From the NCBI GenBank assembly GCA_964629965.1, contig CAZVRZ010000046.1:1-36088 (forward strand): a DNA stretch of 36,088 nt, given 5' to 3'. The DNA comes from CAZVRZ01 sp964629965. GTDB taxonomy: Bacteria; Chloroflexota; Anaerolineae; Anaerolineales; UBA4823. Under the pieces are notes generated by a model. It saw only the letters and a list, made by a program, of their open reading frames with translations. It was not told the origin of the DNA and searched no databases. A program made the translations under genes and the position numbers. Below are positions 1 through 7,659 of this stretch, piece after piece (position 1 is the stretch's first letter; each line of letters begins with the position of its first letter).

Positions 1-1587
1 AAGGTGGGTTTCGATAAGATGATCTCTATCGGCAACATGGCAGACGTTGACTTTGCCGACCTGATCACCTGGCTTAACGAAGATAAGAACACATCCTGCA
101 TCTGCCTATACATCGAAGGCTTCAAGGACGGGCGCAAGTTCATCGATGCTAGCCGCAAGTGCACCAAGCCGATCATCGCCCTCAAAGCAGGCGTTTCGGC
201 CCACGGGGCAGCCGCAGCCGCCTCCCACACCGGGTCGCTAGCTGGCGCGGCGAAAGTATATGGCGCGGCCTTCCAGCAGGCAGGCGTCGTCCAGGCGTCC
301 GATCTGAACAATCTCTTCGATCGCACCCTGGCGCTTTCCCTGCAGCCCCCGCTGCGCAAAGAGAATGTGCTGATCATCACTAATGGCGGCGGTGTAGGCG
401 TCCTGGCGACCGATGCGGCCGAACGGTACGGCATCCCATTGAAATTTGCCCCGGAGGATGTGCAAGAAGAGCTCAAAAAGCACATGCCCGCCTATGGCTC
501 CGCCAAGAATCCGGTTGACCTGACCGGCATGGCCGGCAACGAGTGGTATTACGAATCGGTCAACTTCGCTTATGCACATCCCTGGACGGATGGCTTGGTG
601 GTGCTCTATTGCGAAACTGCCATTACCAATCCCGTCGAAATCGCCCAGTCGATCAAGAAAGCCATCGATGACGCCGGCGTCAAGGATGACCGGCCGGTGG
701 TTGTTTCGATGGTCGGCGGCACACGCTGCAACCAGGCCATGCAGTGGCTGGTGGACAACGGCATTCCCGCTTACCCCGCCCCCGACCAGGCCATGAACAG
801 CCTGGCTGCCCTGCGCGAGTACAACAACATCCGCTTGAATCTCAACGGCACCGACGAGGTCCACATTCCAGGCAGTTCCACTGCCGCTAGCAAGATCATC
901 GCCAAAGCGCGTGCCGATGGGCGTACGGCCTTAACCGAGATCGAAGCTAAAAAACTCTTTGCCGCTTACGGCCTGCCGGTGACCGAGATCAACCTCGCCT
1001 CGAGCGAAGAAGAAGCCGTGACCTTGGCATTAAAGACCGGTTTCCCGATCGTGATGAAGATCGTCTCCCCCGATATCATCCACAAATCGGATGCGGGCGG
1101 CGTGAAGGTCAACATCAAGGACGAGGCCGGCGTTCGGGCCGCCTACCAGACGATCCTTTCAAACTGCAAGGCCTATAAACCAGACGCAGACATCCGCGGC
1201 GTTGCTGTGCAAGAAATGGCTCCTCTCGGCACCGAAGTGATCGTTGGCTCGATCAACGACCCCACCTTTGGCCCAACGGTTATGTTTGGCCTGGGCGGCA
1301 TCTTCGTTGAGGTTCTCAAAGATGTCACCTTCCGCGTGGCGCCGGTGACCATGGGACAGGTGACCCATATGATCAATGAGATCCGCAGCGTGGCCATCTT
1401 GGCCGGCGCCCGCGGCGAAGCGCCTCGCGACCGGGCTGCGCTGGCAGATTTGATCTGCAAATATTCCAGCATGATCTATGAGCTGCGCGATGAAGTCGCC
1501 GAGACGGACGCCAACCCGGTGCTGGTGTACGAAGAAGGCAAAGGCCTGAAGGTGGTCGATGCCCGTGTCATCCTGAAGAAGAAATAG
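1..1587 (+). CDS. Acetate/acyl-CoA ligase (ADP-forming), 5'-truncated by window edge
   Basis: The visible 528 codons are the C-terminal three quarters of an NDP-forming acyl-CoA synthetase, which interconverts acyl-CoA + ADP + Pi with acid + ATP + CoA. The reading frame is open to base 1. A GTG at base 4 is not a credible start, because the N-terminal CoA-binding Rossmann domain of this roughly 700-residue family is missing and must lie upstream. Numbering from base 4: residues 1-290 are the succinyl-CoA-ligase-like flavodoxin domains, with the phospho-histidine loop SHTGSLAG (His75). Residues about 300-527 are the ATP-grasp (beta) domain, with IIHKSDAGGVK and a C-terminal ETDANPVLVYEEG segment. 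The alpha and beta parts are therefore fused, as in many anaerobes that make ATP from acyl-CoA. Acyl specificity cannot be read from the sequence. The dsbA-like gene follows after 10 nt. Confidence 0.93.
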   Translation, partial: KVGFDKMISIGNMADVDFADLITWLNEDKNTSCICLYIEGFKDGRKFIDASRKCTKPIIALKAGVSAHGAAAAASHTGSLAGAAKVYGAAFQQAGVVQASDLNNLFDRTLALSLQPPLRKENVLIITNGGGVGVLATDAAERYGIPLKFAPEDVQEELKKHMPAYGSAKNPVDLTGMAGNEWYYESVNFAYAHPWTDGLVVLYCETAITNPVEIAQSIKKAIDDAGVKDDRPVVVSMVGGTRCNQAMQWLVDNGIPAYPAPDQAMNSLAALREYNNIRLNLNGTDEVHIPGSSTAASKIIAKARADGRTALTEIEAKKLFAAYGLPVTEINLASSEEEAVTLALKTGFPIVMKIVSPDIIHKSDAGGVKVNIKDEAGVRAAYQTILSNCKAYKPDADIRGVAVQEMAPLGTEVIVGSINDPTFGPTVMFGLGGIFVEVLKDVTFRVAPVTMGQVTHMINEIRSVAILAGARGEAPRDRAALADLICKYSSMIYELRDEVAETDANPVLVYEEGKGLKVVDARVILKKK

Positions 1588-1597
1588 ATACCCTCAC

Positions 1598-2404
1598 ATG
1601 GCAGATCCCGTCGAGACCCCTGCAGAGGAAACCCGTTCATCTCCCGCGCTGACCATCGTGGTCCAGTCTTGGGCCACGCCGATCGCTGCGCTAGTCATGC
1701 TGTTGGTGGGACTGTTGGCGGGATATTTTGTCCGCCCGCTGATCGATAAACCCCCGGCGCAGCCTACGGCAATCGCAGCCGCGCCGACCAGTTCAGCCGG
1801 CGCAACGCAAGCGCCTTCCCCGGCGCAAGATGGCAGTCCCCAAGAGGCAGCCAGTCGCCAGGAGTTACAGGCGGCTGTGGTCGCGGCAACCAAGCATTTC
1901 ACCGGCAACCCCGATGCGCCAGTTACGATGATCGAATTCAGCGATTTTCAATGCCCCTACTGCGGCGTGTTTGCCAGCAAGGCAGGCAGCCAGCTTTTCG
2001 AAGAATATATCAAGACAGGAAAAGTGCGCTTCGGATACATGCATTTCACCTTCCTGGGCGATGAGTCGGGCTACGCCGCCGAGGCCAGTGAATGCGCCGG
2101 CGAACAGAATGCTTTTTGGGAATATCACGATTACCTGTTTGAACAACTGGCATCCGAAGACCAGCAAGATTTCACCAAAGACAATCTAAAACGTTTCGCC
2201 GCCGACATGGAATTGGATGCCAAAGCGTTTGACGCCTGCCTGGATTCTGGGAAATATGCACAAGAGGTCAGCCAGCAAACCAGTTTTGCCCAATCACTGG
2301 GCGTGCGCAGCACGCCCAGCTTTGTGATCAATGGCCAGGCGGTGGTTGGTGCGCAATCGTTTGAAACGTTTCAACAGGTGATCGAGAGCGAACTGTCGCG
2401 TTAA
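1598..2404 (+). CDS. Membrane-anchored DsbA-like thioredoxin-fold protein
   Basis: The 268-residue protein has one N-terminal hydrophobic segment (about residues 26-45), a Pro/Ala/Gln/Ser-rich extracytoplasmic linker (50-95) and a DsbA/thioredoxin_4 domain (100-268). The redox site is CPYC (Cys119, Cys122) in SDFQCPYCGVF, and the cis-proline loop is RSTPSF (Pro240). Proteins of this family oxidise, reduce or isomerise disulfides in exported proteins. Two further cysteines (166, 214) lie in the helical insertion. The N-in topology with the catalytic domain outside is inferred from the single signal anchor. The ATG lies 10 nt after the upstream stop, so co-transcription with the acyl-CoA ligase is likely. 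The stop codon overlaps the stop of the convergent regulator: the four bases TTAA at 2401-2404 hold both stops. Whether it acts as oxidase or reductase is not resolved; no DsbB or VKOR partner is in the window. Confidence 0.9.
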   Translation: MADPVETPAEETRSSPALTIVVQSWATPIAALVMLLVGLLAGYFVRPLIDKPPAQPTAIAAAPTSSAGATQAPSPAQDGSPQEAASRQELQAAVVAATKHFTGNPDAPVTMIEFSDFQCPYCGVFASKAGSQLFEEYIKTGKVRFGYMHFTFLGDESGYAAEASECAGEQNAFWEYHDYLFEQLASEDQQDFTKDNLKRFAADMELDAKAFDACLDSGKYAQEVSQQTSFAQSLGVRSTPSFVINGQAVVGAQSFETFQQVIESELSR

Positions 2405-3057
2405 GTATCCAGGCGATAGCCCATGCCGCGGATGGTCTTCAGGAAGCGCGGCTTGCGCGGATCCTCTTCAATAGCCTGGCGCAGCCAACTGATATGCACG
2501 TCCAGTGTGCGGGTATCGCCGGTGTATTCTGTATTCCAAACCCGGCAGAAGAGCGATGCTCGCTCTGCCACCTCGCCGGGATGCTCCATCAACGCTTGCA
2601 ACAAATTGACCAGGCGCGGCGTCAAGCGCGCTTCGCGTCCCTGGCAACGCACTTTGTGATTCTGCAGATCCAGGCGTATTGGCCCGGCAAAAAGCAGGTT
2701 CTTTTCGTCGCTGGGCAGCAGCGGGATGATCCGGTTCATGAGTTTGCGCGACGTAAAAGGCAGATTCAATACCACATTGGCGCAAGGTTCCCCGCTCAAG
2801 GTTTGGCCTTCGTCCAAAATGACCACAATGGGCAGGCTTTCGATCTTGGTGCGCAACTCCCGACAGATCCTTTTGCCGTTGCTGCGCATCGAGGCCGCAT
2901 TGATTACCACCAGGTCTGGGTCGAGATCCGCCAAAATCTCGATCGCTGCGCTGCCAGTCGCCACGACCTCAACCCTGTATTCTTTTTTCCTGAGACTGGG
3001 TATAAACAACGGGCCGTTGGCCCGCTTACCCTCAATCCATAAGATCCTGGCTTTCAT
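2401..3057 (-). CDS. OmpR/PhoB-type response regulator with degenerate receiver
   Basis: 218 residues: an N-terminal receiver-like domain (1-115) and a C-terminal winged-helix DNA-binding domain (about 122-218) with the OmpR-family signatures TPRLVNLLQALMEHPGE, TRTLDVHISWLRQAIEE and IRGMGYRL. The receiver lacks the phosphorylation chemistry. The usual N-terminal DD pair reads Glu9-Gly10, the phospho-acceptor position in PDLVVIN is Asn53, and the conserved Lys of the KPF motif is Leu in NLPF. It is therefore probably an atypical regulator not controlled by Asp phosphorylation. No histidine kinase gene is adjacent, which fits an orphan. ATG at 3057 follows AACAGGG. It is convergent with the dsbA-like gene with overlapping stop codons. 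Target genes are unknown. Confidence 0.9.
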   Translation of the reverse strand: MKARILWIEGKRANGPLFIPSLRKKEYRVEVVATGSAAIEILADLDPDLVVINAASMRSNGKRICRELRTKIESLPIVVILDEGQTLSGEPCANVVLNLPFTSRKLMNRIIPLLPSDEKNLLFAGPIRLDLQNHKVRCQGREARLTPRLVNLLQALMEHPGEVAERASLFCRVWNTEYTGDTRTLDVHISWLRQAIEEDPRKPRFLKTIRGMGYRLDT

Positions 3058-3130
3058 CCCTGTTACCCTGTTGTCTTCGGCTTCATCAAATCGATCTCAA
3101 TCCCCTGCTTGGCGATGTGATCCTGCGGGT

Positions 3131-3158
3131 ATTATACCGTAATCTTAAAAGATCGCAA
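3131..3158 (-). promoter_or_regulatory. Predicted sigma70-type promoter of the response regulator gene
   Basis: On the minus strand a perfect TATAAT (3136-3131) is preceded, after 16 nt, by TTGCGA (3158-3153). It lies about 75 bp upstream of the regulator start at 3057. The 216-bp gap 3058-3273 otherwise holds only this promoter and the divergent one for the DUF151 gene. Confidence 0.55.
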
Positions 3159-3208
3159 TGGAAAAAGGGGGATTCTTTTAACATTAACTTACCTTGCCTG
3201 TTTTTGGT

Positions 3209-3237
3209 TTGCATCTCAGCCCTGCCCATGTTAGAAT
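3209..3237 (+). promoter_or_regulatory. Predicted sigma70-type promoter of the DUF151 gene
   Basis: TTGCAT (3209-3214), a 17-nt spacer, then TAGAAT (3232-3237), 36 nt upstream of the ATG at 3274. It is divergent from the regulator promoter in the same intergenic region. Confidence 0.5.
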
Positions 3238-3273
3238 ACATACAGTGACTTCCCTGATGTTTGGAGGTAATTG

Positions 3274-3834
3274 ATGGCGGAAATGGTTGAGGTAACGATT
3301 GACAGCATTCGCGTCAGCCTGATCTCCCAGCAGCGAATCGTGATCTTGCGCGAACTGCACGCTGAACGCTACCTGGCAATCTGGATTGGCGTCTACGAGG
3401 CCGAAGCCATTACGCTAGCGCTGCAAGAAGTGGAAATCTCTCGGCCGATCACCTGGGATTTGCTGAAAAACGTCTTTACCACTTTGAATGCGCGCATCCT
3501 ACGAGTGGAAGTGGTCGCGCTGCGCGACGACACTTATTACGGCAATATCGTTGCCGAGGCCGATGGCCGCATCATCAATATCGACTCGCGCCCTTCCGAT
3601 GCCCTGGCGCTGGCAGTGCGAGCACACGTGCCAATCTACGTGGCGCGTTCCGTCCTGGACGCGGCCGGCATTCTCCCCGAAGAAGATCTGCGCGCACAAC
3701 CCAGCACGCCGCAAAAGCCAGAAAAGCCGGCCCAGGAAGGAGATGAGCGCCTATCGATCTTCGAGGATTTTCTGGAAAAGCTCGATTTTGATGATCTGGA
3801 TAAGCCGAAACCAGAAGAAGACGATAAAAAATAA
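3274..3834 (+). CDS. Bifunctional nuclease (BFN/DUF151) domain protein
   Basis: 186 residues. Residues 1-135 form a DUF151/BFN domain: the beta strand MVEVTIDSIRVSL, the segment RYLAIWIGVYEAEAI, and the hallmark INIDSRPSDALALAVRAHVPIYV near its end. The C-terminus (136-186) is a charged tail ending in an acidic, Lys-rich stretch. Members of this family include plant nucleases active on RNA and DNA; the bacterial role is poorly known. ATG 3274 is chosen over the in-frame TTG three bases earlier because GGAGG at 3263-3267 is then 6 nt away. It has its own promoter and is followed 134 bp later by dnaB, possibly in the same transcript. Nuclease activity is inferred from family only. Confidence 0.88.
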   Translation: MAEMVEVTIDSIRVSLISQQRIVILRELHAERYLAIWIGVYEAEAITLALQEVEISRPITWDLLKNVFTTLNARILRVEVVALRDDTYYGNIVAEADGRIINIDSRPSDALALAVRAHVPIYVARSVLDAAGILPEEDLRAQPSTPQKPEKPAQEGDERLSIFEDFLEKLDFDDLDKPKPEEDDKK

Positions 3835-3891
3835 CCTATCGATGAGATTTTGCGCCAGCGTGCAGGCAGCGCGGTAAGCTTGCCAGGCGCA

Positions 3892-3919
3892 GGCGCCGGA
3901 GCGCAGTTGAGCCGGCGCC
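3892..3919 (+). repeat. GC-rich stem-loop upstream of dnaB
   Basis: Inverted repeat GGCGCCGG (3892-3899) / CCGGCGCC (3912-3919) with a 12-nt loop, between the DUF151 gene and dnaB. There is no T-run on either side, so it is not a standard intrinsic terminator. It may be an mRNA processing or stability hairpin, or chance in a GC-rich spacer. The rest of gap 3835-3968 shows only the dnaB ribosome site AGGGTGA. Confidence 0.4.
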
Positions 3920-3968
3920 ATGTTAACCTCTCCGATTGCTGGCATATGATCTGTATTCAGGGTGATTT

Positions 3969-5348
3969 ATGAGCAATGAGTCCTATTTCGAAGAAGCTGC
4001 GCCGGCTGCACCCCAGTCCGTGCCCAACAGCCGGGAATCCGAAGAAGCCGTCCTGGGTGCTATTTTGATCAACCCAGAGGCTTATTACGATGTTGCCCAA
4101 TTCCTGAAGTCAGATGATTTTTATATCCATCGCCACCGTTGGATTTGGGAAGCCTTCACCCGCCTGCACGATACCCGCACCCCCATCGATATCTTGACTG
4201 TGACCGATGATCTGGAACGCGCCAACCAGCTCGCAGAAATTGGCGGGCCGGCTTATCTCACCGCTTTGATCAACAATGTGCCCACTTCTTTGCACGCCGA
4301 GGCGTATGGCAGAAATATCGAACATACCGCCATCCGCCGCCGCATGATCGAGGCCGCCAACCAGATCGCCAAGCTGGCGTACGATGAAGCCCAGACCGTG
4401 GATACCGTGATGGATCAGGCCGAGCAGGCCGTTTTTGGAGTCAGCGAGCGCCGCATGACGCGCGATATGCAGCCTATTTCGGAGGTCTTGAGCGAATACT
4501 ACGACCGGGTAGACCAGCTTTCACAGCGCGACGAAGATATGTTCGGTGTTCCCACCGGCTTCATCGACCTGGATAAACTGCTGGGCGGGTTCCAACCTTC
4601 TGACTTGATCATTATCGCCGGTCGCCCGGGCATGGGGAAAACCGCTTTCATGCTCTCGGCGGCGAAAAATGCAGCCCAGACTCACAAGAAACACGTAGCC
4701 ATCTTTTCGCTCGAAATGTCCAACGAACAATTGGTGCAGCGTTTGATCTCGCAAGAGACCGGCATCGATACCCATCGCCTGCGCACAGGCAAGCTGAACG
4801 CAGATGAATGGCCCTTGTTCGTGCATGCCATCGAAGTGCTCAGTTCCACCCACATTTTCCTGGACGACACAGCCAGCCTGACGCCGCTGCAACTGCGCAC
4901 CAAGTGCCGCCGCCTGCATATGGAATATCACCTGGACCTGGTGCTGATAGATTACATCCAATTAATGGGCAGCGGTACCCGAACTGAGAACCGTGTGCAA
5001 GAAGTGTCGTTCATTTCTCGCAATATGAAGGTCCTGGCGCGTGAGTTGAACGTGCCGGTGCTGGCAGCCGCACAGCTATCGCGTGCGGTGGAACAGCGCG
5101 CCGATAAAGAACCCCAACTCTCCGACCTGCGCGAATCGGGCTCGCTTGAACAAGATGCCGATGTGGTCATGTTCATCAACCGTCCCGAAATGTACGAAAA
5201 GGATACCTTGCGGCAAAATATTGCCCAGATCAAAATATCCAAGCACCGCAACGGACCGGTGGGCAGCGTTGAAATGGTATTCCGCAATAACCTGGCCAAG
5301 TTCGAGAACGCGGCCACCCAGCATATCGATCTCTCACAGATCAAATAG
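3969..5348 (+). CDS. dnaB: Replicative DNA helicase DnaB
   Basis: 459 residues, normal for the hexameric replicative helicase that unwinds DNA 5'-3' ahead of the replisome. An N-terminal helical domain (about 18-120, starting VPNSRESEEAVLGAIL) is followed by the linker and the RecA-like DnaB_C domain (about 190-459). Walker A is GRPGMGKTA (218-226), Walker B is LVLIDYIQLM with Asp328, the AQLSRAVEQR segment follows at 368-377, and KHRNGPVG near 425-432 carries the likely arginine finger. No intein is present. ATG 3969 follows AGGGTGAT. The next gene, a DnaD-domain protein, starts 7 nt after the stop, followed by a helicase-loader-like ATPase, so the helicase and its probable loading factors form one unit. 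Confidence 0.97.
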   Translation: MSNESYFEEAAPAAPQSVPNSRESEEAVLGAILINPEAYYDVAQFLKSDDFYIHRHRWIWEAFTRLHDTRTPIDILTVTDDLERANQLAEIGGPAYLTALINNVPTSLHAEAYGRNIEHTAIRRRMIEAANQIAKLAYDEAQTVDTVMDQAEQAVFGVSERRMTRDMQPISEVLSEYYDRVDQLSQRDEDMFGVPTGFIDLDKLLGGFQPSDLIIIAGRPGMGKTAFMLSAAKNAAQTHKKHVAIFSLEMSNEQLVQRLISQETGIDTHRLRTGKLNADEWPLFVHAIEVLSSTHIFLDDTASLTPLQLRTKCRRLHMEYHLDLVLIDYIQLMGSGTRTENRVQEVSFISRNMKVLARELNVPVLAAAQLSRAVEQRADKEPQLSDLRESGSLEQDADVVMFINRPEMYEKDTLRQNIAQIKISKHRNGPVGSVEMVFRNNLAKFENAATQHIDLSQIK

Positions 5349-5355
5349 GAAGCGC

Positions 5356-6090
5356 ATGTCTCCTTTTGACGGTTTCACCGAGAGCAAAGCCCGCCTGACT
5401 CCCATCCCGGCTCAGTTCTTCACCGAGCTGCTCACCGAGATCGATCACCTGGGCGAACTGAAGGTCACCTTGTATGCCTTTTGGCGCATCAGCCGCATGG
5501 AAGGGCGTTTCCGTTTCTTGCAAAGAGAAGATTTCCTGGCCGATGAGTGCTTTATGCAGGGGTTGGGGGAGAATGAGCGTATTGCCGGTGCAGCCCTGGA
5601 CGATGCGCTGGAGCGCGCCGCCGGGCGCGGCGTTCTGCTGCGCGCCGTGATGGCAGGCAGCCAATTCGAGGGCGACAAATTCGTGGGCGAAGATGACAAA
5701 AGAACCTATTATTTTCTAAACACTCCCAAGGGGCGTACCGCCATCGAAGCCATTCGCTCCGGCAAGTGGCGACCATCCGCCACCCACCAGGTTTCCATCC
5801 GGCTGGACCAGGAACGTCCCAACGTTTACCGCCTTTACGAAGAACACATTGGGCCTCTCACGCCCATGATCGCCGAGACGCTGCGCGAGGCCGAAGCCGA
5901 ATACCCGCCCGATTGGCTCGAGGACGCAGTGCGAATTGCTGTTGAAAAGAATGCACGCAACTGGCGCTATGTGGCTGCCATTTTGCGCTCCTGGAAGGAA
6001 AAGGGAAGAGATGAGCAAGATCGACGAAACACTGAGAAAGATGGCCGGCGATACATCGAAGACGAATTCGCCGACTTCATCGAACACTGA
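5356..6090 (+). CDS. DnaD-domain replication initiation protein
   Basis: 244 residues. The C-terminal part (about 165-220, YEEHIGPLTPMIAETLREAEAEYP through NWRYVAAILRSWKEKG) is a DnaD/DnaB2 domain, the fold found in Firmicute primosome proteins and in phage replication proteins. The N-terminal 150 residues resemble the winged-helix part of such proteins (HLGELKVTLYAFWRISRMEG). ATG 5356 is chosen because AGGAAG lies just upstream and the dnaB stop is 7 nt away; the frame stays open further 5' but there it would overlap dnaB. The 3' end overlaps the next ATG by 80 nt, an unusually long overlap. Residues about 101-111 (QFEGDKFVGE) are encoded by two 15-bp-spaced copies of an ATTCGTGGGC-like unit seen again in the 25-29 kb region. 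The role as a link between helicase and loader is inferred from context. Confidence 0.85.
   Translation: MSPFDGFTESKARLTPIPAQFFTELLTEIDHLGELKVTLYAFWRISRMEGRFRFLQREDFLADECFMQGLGENERIAGAALDDALERAAGRGVLLRAVMAGSQFEGDKFVGEDDKRTYYFLNTPKGRTAIEAIRSGKWRPSATHQVSIRLDQERPNVYRLYEEHIGPLTPMIAETLREAEAEYPPDWLEDAVRIAVEKNARNWRYVAAILRSWKEKGRDEQDRRNTEKDGRRYIEDEFADFIEH
5664..5688 (+). repeat. Two ATTCGNGGGC units, 15-bp period, inside the DnaD-like gene
   Basis: ATTCGAGGGC (5664-5673) and ATTCGTGGGC (5679-5688), separated by GACAA. The unit and 15-bp period match the repeat units at 25684, 27394, 29107, 29207 and 29290. Here the coding strand carries it in the TTC-GTG-GGC (FVG) frame. Confidence 0.55.
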
Positions 6091-7465
6091 GGGCGCAGCC
6101 GCCTGGGATCTGCCCGGCGACCCGGCTTGCCCACATTGCAGCGGAGTGGGATATTTGCGCCGCGACCTGCCGGTGGGACACCCGGATTTTGGCAAGCTGG
6201 AAACCTGTGTTTGCCGCCAGGGGCAGATTCGCCAGCAGGTTTACGGACGCCTGTTTGCCATGAGCAACCTGGAAGAACTGCGCCACCTGACCTTCGAAAC
6301 TTTCGAAGCGCGCGGTCATATTGGCTTAGCCCCTGCCCAGGCCGCTTCCCTGGAGGCGGCTTACAACCAGTCCAGGCAATTTGCCGGCCAATTGAAAGGC
6401 TGGCTGCTGCTGCAAGGCGGCTATGGCTGTGGCAAAACCCACCTGGCGGCAGCGGTCGCTAATTTTGCCGTCGAGATAGGGGTGCCTACCCTCTTCATCA
6501 CCGTCCCCGACATGTTGGACATGCTGCGCTTCGCCTATGGCAATACGGACCAGACCTTTGAAGAACGTTTCGAAAACATCCGCCGGGCAGAACTTTTGAT
6601 CCTCGACGATTTCGGCACTCAAAATGCGACCGCCTGGGCACAGGAGAAACTCTTCCAGATCATTAATTACCGCTACATCAACGGGCTGCCGTTGGTAGTG
6701 ACCACCAACCTGATGCTGGAGGAGATCGAAGGGCGCATCCGCTCGCGCCTGCAAGATCCACAGATGGTCACCCGGGCGTTGATCCAGGCACCGGACTTTC
6801 GCAACCCAGCCGACATCGCCAGCCAGTCGGAGTATTCTACCCTGGCGCTTCTGAGCAGGCAAACCTTTGCCACCTTTGACAGCCGCCGAGACGAAGGATT
6901 GGAACGCTCGCATATAGAAAACCTGGAAAAAGCATATCGGATTGCGCATGACTTTGCCGAGCGGCCGCGAGGCTGGCTGGTCTTGTTGGGCGCATATGGC
7001 TGCGGGAAAACTCATCTGGCTGCGGCAATCGCCAACTACCGCACCGACCTGGGCCTGCCGCCGCTGTTCGTGGTGGTGCCAGACCTGATGGATCACCTGC
7101 GAGCCGCGTTCAGTCCCAACAGCAGTACCACCCTGGACCGGCGCTTCGAGGAGGTGCGCACGGCTCCCCTGCTCATCCTGGATGACCTGGGCACCCAATC
7201 TATGACTCCCTGGGTGCGAGAAAAACTGTACCAATTATTCAATTACCGTTACAACGCCGAACTGCCGACCGTCATCACCACCACCGATAAGCTGGAAGAG
7301 ATCGATCCGCGCCTGCGCAGCCGCATGCTAGACAAGCGCCTGTGTACCAACCTGGCGATCACTGCCCCAACGTATCATGGAAGAACCGAGCCGGATGAAA
7401 AACCGAAAGGCAGGCGCGGCGCACATTCAACAAGCGCGAAGACCGCACAGGAATCAAAGAAATGA
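6011..7465 (+). CDS. Tandem DnaC/DnaI-like AAA+ ATPase (putative helicase loader)
   Basis: 484 residues with two complete loader-type ATPase cores. An N-terminal zinc site (Cys40, Cys43, Cys66, Cys68: CPHC...CVC) precedes domain 1 (about 90-265) with Walker A GGYGCGKTH (136-144), Walker B LLILDD (195-200), sensor TTN (231-233) and Arg-rich GRIRSR (241-246). Domain 2 (about 290-455) has GAYGCGKTH (327-335), LLILDD (387-392), TTT in place of TTN (423-425) and PRLRSR (433-438). DnaC and DnaI load the DnaB hexamer and normally have one such core. ATG 6011 is supported by GGGAAGAG just upstream and gives an 80-nt overlap with the DnaD-like gene; an in-frame ATG at 5936 lacks a clear ribosome site. 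The last 4 nt (ATGA) overlap the next gene. Loader function is inferred from family and from dnaB two genes upstream. Confidence 0.88.
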   Translation: MSKIDETLRKMAGDTSKTNSPTSSNTEGAAAWDLPGDPACPHCSGVGYLRRDLPVGHPDFGKLETCVCRQGQIRQQVYGRLFAMSNLEELRHLTFETFEARGHIGLAPAQAASLEAAYNQSRQFAGQLKGWLLLQGGYGCGKTHLAAAVANFAVEIGVPTLFITVPDMLDMLRFAYGNTDQTFEERFENIRRAELLILDDFGTQNATAWAQEKLFQIINYRYINGLPLVVTTNLMLEEIEGRIRSRLQDPQMVTRALIQAPDFRNPADIASQSEYSTLALLSRQTFATFDSRRDEGLERSHIENLEKAYRIAHDFAERPRGWLVLLGAYGCGKTHLAAAIANYRTDLGLPPLFVVVPDLMDHLRAAFSPNSSTTLDRRFEEVRTAPLLILDDLGTQSMTPWVREKLYQLFNYRYNAELPTVITTTDKLEEIDPRLRSRMLDKRLCTNLAITAPTYHGRTEPDEKPKGRRGAHSTSAKTAQESKK

Positions 7466-7653
7466 TCAGCCTGGAACTCCATTGTATCTACTGCGAAGCA
7501 AGCGAAGAAATTGTTCCCTTACTGCCCTTTAAATTCAAGGGAAAAGAATACTGGATCTGCCCGCAGCACCTGCCCATCTTGATCCACAAGCCGCAAGAAT
7601 TGGTCGGAAAGGTGCCCGACATCGAAAATTACAACCCAGATAACGCCGGGTAA
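7462..7653 (+). CDS. Small zinc-site protein of unknown function
   Basis: 63 residues. Cys8-x2-Cys11 and Cys33-x2-His36 form a plausible four-ligand metal site (HCIYC ... WICPQH). I do not recognise a named family. It starts in an ATGA overlap with the tandem AAA+ gene, so it is translationally coupled to the replication cluster and probably its last member. The convergent hutU gene ends 7 bp downstream. No intrinsic terminator is visible in that gap. Confidence 0.72.
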   Translation: MISLELHCIYCEASEEIVPLLPFKFKGKEYWICPQHLPILIHKPQELVGKVPDIENYNPDNAG

Positions 7654-7659
7654 AACGGG

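Noticed and set aside
4..6. GTG at base 4 as the true start of the acyl-CoA ligase
   Set aside because: The CoA-binding N-terminal domain of the family is missing, so the gene begins left of the window.
6326..7234. 302-codon minus-strand frame over the tandem AAA+ gene
   Set aside because: Shadow of a gene with intact Walker motifs; low-quality protein sequence.
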